From assembly GCA_937968015.1 (NCBI GenBank), contig CALBSO010000095.1:36239-100238 (forward strand): a stretch of 64,000 bases of DNA, written 5' to 3'. This DNA is from an uncultured Thermomicrobia bacterium. Its GTDB lineage: Bacteria > Chloroflexota > Chloroflexia > Thermomicrobiales > JALYUS01. The notes under the pieces are model-generated. The model saw nothing but the letters and a program-made list of their open reading frames with translations. It was not told the origin of the DNA and made no database searches. How positions within the stretch are numbered: position 1 is the first letter of the stretch; each line of letters starts with the position of its first letter. Position numbers and translations under genes: made by a program. Shown here in pieces: positions 33,692-43,896 of this stretch.

Positions 33692-35023
33692 ATGGACGAT
33701 CAGACTCCCGTGACGGGCCGCGCGCCCGCCGCGATTCACGAACCGGGGGCCGTCGCGGCGCAGTTTGCCCGCTCTCCCGCTGCACGTCTCCGTACGAACC
33801 GGAATTTCAACATCTTCTGGCTTGGCCAGAGCCTTTCCAATGCCGGAGACGCGGTCGCGCTGATCGCGATGCCGCTCCTTGTGCTGCATGTGACCGGCTC
33901 TGTCGCGCAGATGGGATTCGTGACGGCGACGGTCGGTGTCGCAATGCTCATTGCGGGTATTGTCGCCGGGCCGATTGCCGATCGCGTGGACCGACGCCGG
34001 TTTATGATCCTCTGCGATCTGGCACGGATGGTCGTGTACGCGGCGATCCCCCTCGGCTGGTGGATCGCGGGGCCGCAGCGGTGGCTGATCGTTTTCACGG
34101 CCGGTTTCGGCGCCTTCTTCGGCATGTGCTTCTCCGTGACCTACATCACGGCGATCGCCAACCTCGTGGACCGCGATCAAGTGACGGACGCGAATGGGCG
34201 GCTTCAGGCGAGCGCTGCCGTTGCCAGCGTCATCGGCCCCGCGCTCGCCGGGTTGATCGCGGCGCGGTTTGATCCCGCCGCCGCTCTCGGCATTGATTCG
34301 TTCTCGTTCGCCCTCTCCGCCGCCTCGCTCGCATGCATCCGCCTGCGGAAGGCGGACACGCCGCGATCCGATACATTGTCCATGGGGGGTGTCGCGGAAC
34401 TCCTTGCCGGAGTGCGCTTTCTCTGGCAGCAGCCCGTCCTCCGCACGCTGACGTGGATGATCGCCGGGTTCTCGTTCCTGACGATGGGCGGGCTGGATCT
34501 CTTCATCTTCCACCTCACGCATGATCTCGGGCAAGGCGATCGGGCGGTCGGCCTCGTCTTCGGCGTGGCATCGAGCGGCGCGATTGCTGGCGGCCTGCTT
34601 GCCGCGCCCGCCCGCCGCCGCTGGGGTTTCGCGGTTTGCTACCTCGGTTCGGTCATCGTCGAGGGAGTACTCCTTGCAGGAATCGGGCTTGCGCCGACCG
34701 TCGCATTCATGCTGCCACTGACGGTTGGCTTCATGTTGCTGGAAATCCTCAAGGGCGTGAACTCGATTGCCGTCCGGCAGCAGGTGACGCCGGACCACCT
34801 CCTCGGGCGGGTTACCGCCGCCTTCTGGACGATCAACAGCGCGCCCGGCCCGCTTGGCGCCGCGCTCTTCACCGCGCTCGCCGCACAGCGTGGCGCGCCC
34901 GCCGTCCTGATATTGATGGGGGCGGGCTTTAGCGCCATCGCCCTCCTCGGTCTGCGCACGCCCGCGCGCTCGCGGCGCCCGGAGGAGTGGAGTACGCCAG
35001 GATCACCGATCCAGACGCGATAA
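33692..35023 (+). CDS. Major facilitator superfamily exporter (EntS-like)
   Basis: This 443-residue protein has about 12 membrane segments and the MFS motif A-like loop 'GPIADRVDRRRFMILCDLAR' between helices 2 and 3. The opening 'NFNIFWLGQSLSNAGDAVAL' is typical of the MFS_3/enterobactin-exporter group, which expels small molecules. AGGAAG lies before ATG 33692. No biosynthetic or regulator gene beside it hints at the substrate. Confidence 0.85.
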   Translation: MDDQTPVTGRAPAAIHEPGAVAAQFARSPAARLRTNRNFNIFWLGQSLSNAGDAVALIAMPLLVLHVTGSVAQMGFVTATVGVAMLIAGIVAGPIADRVDRRRFMILCDLARMVVYAAIPLGWWIAGPQRWLIVFTAGFGAFFGMCFSVTYITAIANLVDRDQVTDANGRLQASAAVASVIGPALAGLIAARFDPAAALGIDSFSFALSAASLACIRLRKADTPRSDTLSMGGVAELLAGVRFLWQQPVLRTLTWMIAGFSFLTMGGLDLFIFHLTHDLGQGDRAVGLVFGVASSGAIAGGLLAAPARRRWGFAVCYLGSVIVEGVLLAGIGLAPTVAFMLPLTVGFMLLEILKGVNSIAVRQQVTPDHLLGRVTAAFWTINSAPGPLGAALFTALAAQRGAPAVLILMGAGFSAIALLGLRTPARSRRPEEWSTPGSPIQTR

Positions 35024-35111
35024 GCGCGTCGTAGCGATGCGCCAGGTACATCCGGCAGGCGGAGTTCGGACGTACGGAGAAGTGAGGGGACGGCTTATCA
35101 GGAGGATGACA

Positions 35112-36356
35112 ATGATGCGTGTCAGGCTCACGGGTGTCGGACGGAATCGTGCCGCGGTGGCCGCTGTTTTCGCGTTGCTGCTCACCGCGCTTGTGACGGT
35201 CGGAAACGCGACGAGCGTGTCGGCCGATGTCTCGGTCAATATCGTCAATTTCGCCTTCATGCCCACGCCGCTCACCATCCCGGTGGGGACAACGGTCGTC
35301 TGGACGAACCAGGACAGTGCGGGACACACGACGACAAGCGACACGGGCGTGTGGGACTCCGGGACGGCAGCGCCGCTGAAGAAGGGAGACTCATTCAAGT
35401 TCACCTTCAATCAGGTAGGGACGTTTGCCTATCACTGCATGATTCATCCGAATATGCACGGCATGATCGTGGTCACGGGCGCCACCCCACCGCCGAGCGG
35501 AAGCCCGCCACCGGGTGGGACGCAGGCGTTCGCCGACCCCGCGTTCCAGGCGCTCTGGGCGCAGACCGACGCGAATCCGTCGGGCCACTCGTACGTCTGG
35601 GGGCCGGCCCCGTTCACCGGCGGGCTGATGGAAGATTACAAAGAAGCGCCGGGCGGCAAGCGGCTCGTGCAATACTTCGACAAGGCGCGAATGGAACTGA
35701 ACACGCCGGGCGGGCCGGTGACGGCGGGGCTGCTCTCGGTGGAGTTGATTTCTGGGCGTCAGCAGAACGGCGATGGGACGTTTGTGCAGCGGGACCCGGC
35801 GAGAGTGACCGTCGCGGGCGATCCGGACAACCCATTCCCGACCTATGCCGATCTCGCCAAACTCCAGGGCGCGGAGCAGGATAACAGCAGCAGTGGCGTG
35901 CCGATCACCAAAATGGTGAACGCGAATGGCGTGGCCGGAACCTATGCGCCCGCGACCGACGATGCGCTCGCGAAGACGACCGGCTACGACGCGACGACGA
36001 AGCACAATATCCCGAAAGCCTTCCTCGACTTCCGGAATTCACCGGACCTCGGCGGCATTCAGGCGATCGGCCTCGCGATCACCGAGCCTGTGTGGGCGAA
36101 CGTGAAGGTGAATAACACCGTCGTCCCGGTACTCGTGCAGGCATTCGAGCGGCGCGTGCTGACCTACACGCCCAGTAATCCCATCCTCTTCCGCGTCGAA
36201 TACGGCAATATCGGCCGCGCCTACAACACCTGGCGATACAGTACACCGGCTGGCGGGGCAAATGGTGTACCGCCGACGGCGATGATGCCGCCTGTGGGGA
36301 ACACCCCAGCCTACGGGCGACAACCGGGCCAGCCCACGGTCAAGCCGGGGTACTAA
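35112..36356 (+). CDS. Secreted cupredoxin (plastocyanin-like) fusion protein
   Basis: This protein of 414 residues has an N-terminal signal peptide ('NRAAVAAVFALLLTALVTVG'). A blue-copper domain follows, with ligands H in 'DSAGHTTTSD' and C-H-M in 'FAYHCMIHPNMHGMIV'. After a Pro-rich linker ('TPPPSGSPPPGG') comes a C-terminal domain of about 250 residues ending 'VEYGNIGRAYNTWRYSTPAG', of a kind I know only as a hypothetical secreted module. It probably carries electrons or copper outside the membrane. GGAGG lies 6-9 bases before ATGs 35112 and 35115; either could be used. Confidence 0.8.
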   Translation: MMRVRLTGVGRNRAAVAAVFALLLTALVTVGNATSVSADVSVNIVNFAFMPTPLTIPVGTTVVWTNQDSAGHTTTSDTGVWDSGTAAPLKKGDSFKFTFNQVGTFAYHCMIHPNMHGMIVVTGATPPPSGSPPPGGTQAFADPAFQALWAQTDANPSGHSYVWGPAPFTGGLMEDYKEAPGGKRLVQYFDKARMELNTPGGPVTAGLLSVELISGRQQNGDGTFVQRDPARVTVAGDPDNPFPTYADLAKLQGAEQDNSSSGVPITKMVNANGVAGTYAPATDDALAKTTGYDATTKHNIPKAFLDFRNSPDLGGIQAIGLAITEPVWANVKVNNTVVPVLVQAFERRVLTYTPSNPILFRVEYGNIGRAYNTWRYSTPAGGANGVPPTAMMPPVGNTPAYGRQPGQPTVKPGY

Positions 36357-36406
36357 CCGCTTGTAAAAGTAGTAACACGTTACCAAAACATCCCGGTACG
36401 AACAGT

Positions 36407-36449
36407 GCCAGGAGCGACACCCACCATCGGGGCGTCGCCTCTGGCATTT
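36407..36449 (+). terminator. Terminator-like hairpin after the cupredoxin gene
   Basis: gccaggagcgac (36407-36418) pairs with gtcgcctctggc (36434-36445) with two mismatched positions, followed by attt. It lies in the 230-base gap before the WD40 gene, which holds nothing else I can name. Confidence 0.5.
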
Positions 36450-36588
36450 CCGCTGTCCGAGAGGACGCTTGGTGATTTGAAACGGGAGCATTGTTCGAAA
36501 CGTGTTTCTATCGCGGGTAGCGCCACCGTGTACTATGTGCATCGTTGGGAGTCCGAATGTTTTTGTGAAGCGTAGTGTAGGGAGTCTC

Positions 36589-37707
36589 GTGGCAGCGAAA
36601 CGATCGGTACATAGTCGGCGACGTTTTCTTTGCGCCCTCGCCGTTGTCAGTCTCGGAAGCATCACGGCAGCAATCGGCTCTGCCCCCACCAACGCCCATC
36701 GCCTATTTAGCGACGACGGCAGGGATGATTCGTTCTCCTTGCAACCCTCACCCACGATAGGCACAACTGGCGGAACAGCCCCGTTGCCTTCCGTTGTTGC
36801 TCCATCCGCCATTGTTGCTCCGCCCGCAGCGGTGAACCGGACACTGACCGGGCACACGGGTCGGGTGCTCGGTGTTGCCTTCTCGCCGGACGGAACAATG
36901 CTCGCTTCCGTCTCGTTCGATCACACGGTGCGCCTCTGGAAGGTGGCCGACGGTTCGCCCATCATGGTCTTGAAGGGGCATACCGACCGCGTGGACGGCG
37001 TCGCTTTTTCGCCGGACGGCACGATACTCGCGACCGCCTCGACGGACAAGACCGTCCGGCTCTGGAATGTGAGCGACAGCGCCCCCCTCCGCACCGTCAC
37101 CGGACACACCGACGCCGTGATGACCGTCGCCTTCTCGCCCGATGGCCAGACGCTGGCGAGTGGCGGCTATGACCAGACCGTCCGGCTCTGGCAGGTCGTG
37201 GACGGCTCGGCGATACGGACGATGCAGGGGCACTCCGCCCGCGTCTCCGGCGTCGCTTTTGCGCCGGATGGTCAATCGCTCTGCTCAGGCGCGTTCGACA
37301 CCACCGTGCGGATCTGGCAGCCAGCGGATGGCACGACACTGCGAACGTTATCGGGCCACACAGACAAAGTATCGAGCGTCGCGGTCAGCATGGATAGCCA
37401 GACGGTGGTATCGGGGTCATTCGACAAGACCGCTCGCGTCTGGAAGGCTTCGGACGGATCGCCGGTCAAGACCCTGAGTGGGCACACTGACTGGCTGATG
37501 AGCGTCGCGATCACGCCGGACGGGAAAACGGTCATCTCGGGGTCGAAGGATCGTACGGTGCGCCTCTGGCCGTTGAATGATGGAGGTACGCAGCGCACGC
37601 TCACTGGCCACACCGATTATGTACACGGCGTCGCTGTCTCGCCGGATGGATCGCTCGTCGCCTCGGCATCGGCAGATAAAACCGTTCGACTCTGGCCAAT
37701 CGCCTGA
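36589..37707 (+). CDS. Secreted seven-bladed WD40 propeller protein
   Basis: Seven consecutive WD40 repeats, each with GH ... 'VAFSPDG' ... 'TVRLW', fill residues about 85-372 and end exactly at the stop, so the propeller closes with seven blades. The N terminus has a basic start and a hydrophobic segment ('RRRFLCALAVVSLGSITAAI'), suggesting export or a membrane anchor. GTG 36589 with GGGAG upstream gives that signal at the right place; an in-frame GTG at 36502 is less likely. WD40 propellers are protein-binding platforms; the partner is unknown. The repeats are very alike, indicating recent internal duplication. Confidence 0.8.
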   Translation: MAAKRSVHSRRRFLCALAVVSLGSITAAIGSAPTNAHRLFSDDGRDDSFSLQPSPTIGTTGGTAPLPSVVAPSAIVAPPAAVNRTLTGHTGRVLGVAFSPDGTMLASVSFDHTVRLWKVADGSPIMVLKGHTDRVDGVAFSPDGTILATASTDKTVRLWNVSDSAPLRTVTGHTDAVMTVAFSPDGQTLASGGYDQTVRLWQVVDGSAIRTMQGHSARVSGVAFAPDGQSLCSGAFDTTVRIWQPADGTTLRTLSGHTDKVSSVAVSMDSQTVVSGSFDKTARVWKASDGSPVKTLSGHTDWLMSVAITPDGKTVISGSKDRTVRLWPLNDGGTQRTLTGHTDYVHGVAVSPDGSLVASASADKTVRLWPIA

Positions 37708-37713
37708 ATATCG

Positions 37714-37974
37714 TCAGGCGGGCATGCCGTCGTCATCGGCGCGATGTGATTGCTCCTCGACGGCATAGGCGACGTGCGCGGCGTTCAAGCGGTCAATCAA
37801 CCGCGCGAGCATCTCTCCCTCCGCATATGCGCTGACCGGCGAATGACGGTCTACGGTCGTCACACCGGATTCCTTACAGACTTCCAGGAATCGCTTCTGT
37901 TGCTCCTCGATGTTCCCCGTCTTATCATCCGTCGTTTCGCCCTTGTAGAGCATATCGAATACAATGCGTGCCAC
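37714..37974 (-). CDS. Hypothetical 86-residue protein
   Basis: A small soluble protein starting at GTG 37974 with a G-rich ribosome site (aaggggggcacgaa). It contains 'NIEEQQKRFLEVCKESGV' and an acidic C terminus. I do not recognise it. It is convergent with the WD40 gene, separated by 6 bases, and upstream of nothing on its own strand in this direction. Confidence 0.5.
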   Translation of the reverse strand: MARIVFDMLYKGETTDDKTGNIEEQQKRFLEVCKESGVTTVDRHSPVSAYAEGEMLARLIDRLNAAHVAYAVEEQSHRADDDGMPA

Positions 37975-38062
37975 TTCGTGCCCCCCTTTTTCATTTCACC
38001 GGCGGTGCCGTTACGTCGTACGCGTGATCGGTATCGCTGGCATAGGCAGCCTCTCTACGTTG

Positions 38063-39508
38063 TCAATGCAAGAATCTATCCGCAGATGTTTCCGCGTGGG
38101 ATCGCAGTGGAATTCGGGCTGCCGATTCCATGAGCGCGGTGGCGGCGAGACGGCCACTGGCAACAGCACCCTCCATGCTGTCGTAGAAATCCTGCGTCGT
38201 GTAGCCGCCCGCGAGGAAGAGATTGGCAATCGGCGTCGCTTGCGTCGGGCGCAGGTGGTCAATGCCGGGCTTCGGCCAGTAGACAGATTGCGGAATCCGT
38301 ACGACCGTGCTCTTGACAATCCGCGCCGGTGGCCCGGTATCCGGGAAGGTCGCGTCCACATTCGCCTTCGTCCGCCGTACGATCTCGTCATCCGGCAGAT
38401 CCATCAGGTCGCGCGCGGGGGCGACGCAGAACTCCATCCGGCTCTTGCCGCCGAAGGCGTAGTCCGGCGTCGTGTTTGCGAGATCGGCATAGACCGGGAT
38501 ACGGCCGTCCGGGCAGAAGAGGATATTATCCACCTGCGTCACTTGCCGGTCGAACCAGAGTTGCACCGTGATCACCGGCACACCCTCGAATTGGCTGAGG
38601 CCCGCGAAGTACCGTTCGTCCCGCCGCCACTGATCGGGGATCAGGCGGTTCAGTTTATGGACCGGCAACGCGAGCACGAACCAATCACCGCGCACGATCT
38701 CACCGCTGCTGAGTTCGAGGCCGGTGATGCGACGGTCAGGGCCTTCATGGATCGCGCGGATCGGCGCGCCCGTGCGGATGCGGACGCCGCGCGCCGTGAG
38801 ATAGTCCGCGAGCGGGCCGATCAGGCAGTCCTGCGGCGAACCCTTGAGAAAGCCCATTTTCGAGGCGTCCGGCTGGCGCAGAAACTTGCCGCAAACATCG
38901 AGGACGATCTTTGCGCTCATCTCTTGTGGTGGAAGGAACTTGAGGGCGAGCGCCATCGGCATGAACATTTTTTGCAGCATCCGGTCCGAGACGCCGAACT
39001 TTCGGTGCCACTCCGCGTACGTCAGCTCATCCTGCCGCGCGCGATAGTCCGGGGAGCCGAAGAGCATCGGGCCGAGCGCCCTGGCGAGCGATAGTTTCTC
39101 GTGCCAACTGAAGTAGTGGTTATTGAACACGGCGGGCAGCAGATGCAGCGGTGCGGGAAATGGCCCGGTGCGGAAGGCGAATCGCCCGCCCGCGGAGAGC
39201 GTGTACGTCAGCACATGCTCTTTCCAGAGGATGTTCTCGTAGATACCGAGTGCGCGCATCAGGTCGAAGATCTCGACGTATGCACCGAAAAAGACGTGCA
39301 AGCCGGACTCGACCCAATCACCCTCGGCGTCGCGCCACGACGATACCTTGCCGCCGAGAATGGGCCGCTGCTCCAGCAATTTGACCTGATAGCCCGCGTC
39401 CACCAACCGCTTCGCGGCGGCGAGGCCCGCGAGGCCACCCCCCCCGATGATGATGCGATCGGGTTTCCCGTTCCATTGCATGCCGCGTATCCATTTCCGT
39501 GTGACCAT
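38063..39508 (-). CDS. Carotenoid desaturase of the CrtP/CrtQ (phytoene/zeta-carotene) type
   Basis: This 481-residue flavoprotein has the FAD dinucleotide motif 'IIIGGGGLAGLAAAKRLVDAG' shown here as GGGGLAGLAAAKRLVDAG, then 'ESGLHVFFGAYVEIFDLMRA', characteristic of plant- and cyanobacterial-type desaturases rather than bacterial CrtI. The C-terminal 'LFLAGGYTTQDFYDSMEGAV' is the second FAD contact. It probably introduces double bases into phytoene or zeta-carotene. ATG 39508 is chosen; upstream in-frame codons overlap the hspR promoter. It is divergent from hspR and has no other carotenoid gene nearby. Confidence 0.8.
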   Translation of the reverse strand: MVTRKWIRGMQWNGKPDRIIIGGGGLAGLAAAKRLVDAGYQVKLLEQRPILGGKVSSWRDAEGDWVESGLHVFFGAYVEIFDLMRALGIYENILWKEHVLTYTLSAGGRFAFRTGPFPAPLHLLPAVFNNHYFSWHEKLSLARALGPMLFGSPDYRARQDELTYAEWHRKFGVSDRMLQKMFMPMALALKFLPPQEMSAKIVLDVCGKFLRQPDASKMGFLKGSPQDCLIGPLADYLTARGVRIRTGAPIRAIHEGPDRRITGLELSSGEIVRGDWFVLALPVHKLNRLIPDQWRRDERYFAGLSQFEGVPVITVQLWFDRQVTQVDNILFCPDGRIPVYADLANTTPDYAFGGKSRMEFCVAPARDLMDLPDDEIVRRTKANVDATFPDTGPPARIVKSTVVRIPQSVYWPKPGIDHLRPTQATPIANLFLAGGYTTQDFYDSMEGAVASGRLAATALMESAARIPLRSHAETSADRFLH

Positions 39509-39582
39509 TTCCTGTCCCGCACCGTAGTGTACCGCCTCGTCGCGATATGGATCGCACAACCAAACGACCTGACTACAAAACA

Positions 39583-39611
39583 TTGACATAAGTCGTATCA
39601 AAGTGTATGAT
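39583..39611 (+). promoter_or_regulatory. hspR-clpB promoter with flanking inverted repeat
   Basis: TTGACA (39583-39588) and TATGAT (39606-39611) lie 17 bases apart. The words cattgaca (39581-39588) and tgtcaatg (39617-39624) are inverted repeats framing the -10 box and could be an operator. They differ from the actinobacterial HspR consensus. Confidence 0.65.
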
Positions 39612-39672
39612 CGGTGTGTCAATGACTACCTGGCACATGTCTGCCTGTGTAGCGATAGGAGGCACGGGAATA

Positions 39673-40029
39673 ATGCAAGATAAAGGCCCACTCTATGTGA
39701 TTAGCGTCGCGTCGCGGCTGCTCGCGCTCCACCCGCAGACGCTGCGCAAGTATGAACGGGCGGGGTTCGTCGTGCCGTCGCGCACGGATGGAAACCTGCG
39801 GCTCTATTCGCCGGAAGATCTGGCCCTGCTCCGGCAGGTGAAATACCTCGTTGATGAGCGCGGCGTCAACCTGGCGGGCGTGGAACTCGCCCTGACCGTT
39901 ACGCATCTCGCGGAACGGCTCCTCGATCTCGCGGAGCACGAGAGCAATACTGCGAAACTCCGCCGCGATGTGCAGGAAACGGCGATGCAGATGTTGCGTA
40001 CATTAGGGAGAGTAACGAGTAACGAGTAG
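39673..40029 (+). CDS. hspR: MerR-family heat-shock regulator HspR
   Basis: This 118-residue protein has the MerR winged helix 'YVISVASRLLALHPQTLRKY' with 'ERAGFVVPSRTDGNLRLYS' following, the HspR pattern. It lacks a long coiled-coil effector domain, as HspR does. It typically represses dnaK or clpB operons and is relieved by heat. AGGAGG lies 10 bases before ATG 39673. It is followed by clpB, its usual target. The last five residues (VTSNE) and stop are encoded by a hairpin repeat of the gagtaac family. Confidence 0.9.
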   Translation: MQDKGPLYVISVASRLLALHPQTLRKYERAGFVVPSRTDGNLRLYSPEDLALLRQVKYLVDERGVNLAGVELALTVTHLAERLLDLAEHESNTAKLRRDVQETAMQMLRTLGRVTSNE

Positions 40030-40065
40030 TGAGTCGGGCGCGGGATTCATCTCGCTACTCGCTAC
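40012..40065. repeat. Degenerate gagtaac-word hairpin overlapping the hspR stop
   Basis: The left arm (about 40012-40034) repeats gtaacga and gtagtga; the right arm (40051-40065) is ctcgctactcgctac. They pair with a few wobble positions. It uses the same words as the perfect hairpin at 5897-5967. Confidence 0.7.
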
Positions 40066-40089
40066 TTTGAGCGACGATAGGAGCGAAGG

Positions 40090-42792
<2,703 letters not shown>

Positions 42793-42800
42793 TCTTGAAG

Positions 42801-42868
42801 CAATGAGCAATGAGCAGTGAGCAACGAGGGAATCACGTCTCTACTCATTGCTCATTGCTCGTTGCTCC
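42801..42868. repeat. Intergenic hairpin of agcaatg words after clpB
   Basis: Tandem agcaatg, agcaatg, agcagtg, agcaacg on the left face ctcattg, ctcattg, ctcgttg on the right. The same design as the hairpins near 895, 5897 and 40012 but with another word. Confidence 0.75.
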
Positions 42869-42942
42869 GTCTACAATACTCCCGGTGCGGAGCATCGTGG
42901 TCACACCACCGTACGCGGACTCAATGGGGAGGCATGCAGGCG

Positions 42943-43104
42943 ATGGTAGCGAATATTCTCCTGGACGGGGCGCGGTTCGTCGGCTTGTTTGCCGCTGTGC
43001 TCGCGATTATGTTCATATTTCCGTTCATCATGATGATCTTCTTCCGGCGGTTCTTCCTCGGCAATCCGGAGAAAAATCTCAATACGATCCGCCGCGTCAA
43101 GTAA
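42943..43104 (+). CDS. Small single-span membrane protein
   Basis: A 53-residue protein with one long hydrophobic helix ('FVGLFAAVLAIMFIFPFIMM') followed by a basic tail ('RRFFLGNPEKNLNTIRRVK'). ATG 42943 has GGGGAGG 10 bases upstream; longer in-frame starts run into the upstream repeat. The function is unknown. It lies between clpB and a convergent acetyltransferase. Confidence 0.6.
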   Translation: MVANILLDGARFVGLFAAVLAIMFIFPFIMMIFFRRFFLGNPEKNLNTIRRVK

Positions 43105-43123
43105 GCGGGCGAAACGAAACCGA

Positions 43124-43747
43124 TCAGCGCAGGGCTTTTTCCATCCGCCAGAAGCCCGGGGCGTGAAAGAGAAGCAGGCCAACGATGCTTGGCGTTTGAC
43201 GCTGCACCTTGAGGCCGCGCGAGAGATAGAGGGTCTGCGCGGCGCGGTTGTTCGCGGTGACGTAGAGCGTGAGCCGTTGCTTGTGGAGCGAGCGTGCCAT
43301 CTCCTCCGCCGCGACCATCAGCGCCCGCCCGACGCCCTGCCGCTGGTACTCCGGCGCGACGCCGAGCACCTCGACATACGCCTCGTCCGGCGCGGGTGCG
43401 GGATCAGAGAGGAAACTGAGCACGACGAGCGCGCGTACGGTGCTCCAGAACCCGACCGCCCGATAGAACATCCTCGCGACTCCGGAGACGAAACTCTTCT
43501 GCGTGCTCACTGAGACGCTGCCGATCACCACATTGCCCATCGTCGCCACGAAGACGTAGTTGCCTCGCCGCGTCATCTCCGCCGCGACATACGGCGTCAG
43601 CGCGCGAATCGCCTTCTCCTCTGTGCCGAACGCCGGATGGAACTTTTCCTTGAATGCCCGCGCGACGACCTGAGCAATCCCCGGCGCATCCGTGTGAATC
43701 GCCCGCCGGACGATGAGGGAAGATTGAGGTCGGTTGTAATCGCTCAT
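43124..43747 (-). CDS. GNAT-family N-acetyltransferase
   Basis: This 207-residue protein has the acetyl-CoA pyrophosphate loop 'VAPEYQRQGVGRALMVAAEE' and the preceding strand 'AYVEVLGVAP'. The N-terminal 'IVRRAIHTDAPGIAQVVARA' is the usual opening. It transfers an acetyl group to an amine; the substrate is unknown. The C-terminal extension ends 'APGFWRMEKALR'. Confidence 0.85.
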   Translation of the reverse strand: MSDYNRPQSSLIVRRAIHTDAPGIAQVVARAFKEKFHPAFGTEEKAIRALTPYVAAEMTRRGNYVFVATMGNVVIGSVSVSTQKSFVSGVARMFYRAVGFWSTVRALVVLSFLSDPAPAPDEAYVEVLGVAPEYQRQGVGRALMVAAEEMARSLHKQRLTLYVTANNRAAQTLYLSRGLKVQRQTPSIVGLLLFHAPGFWRMEKALR

Positions 43748-43828
43748 GGGTCGCCGTTCTTGCCCCGTCAGCCAATGCGCGCCACACTGCCGCGCAAAGC
43801 ATAGCGTGTTCCACTGAACCTTGCACGG

Positions 43829-43880
43829 AGAAGGTGATTGAGGTGGTCACGCCGAGGGACAACCACCTCAATCACCTTCT
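43829..43880. terminator. 19-bp inverted repeat between leuS and the acetyltransferase gene
   Basis: Bases 43829-43847 and 43862-43880 are exact complements with a 14-base loop. It lies just after the leuS stop on the minus strand. No T-run follows, so it may be a structure-only terminator or a repeat. Confidence 0.6.
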
Positions 43881-43896
43881 GCAACCTCCTTGACGA

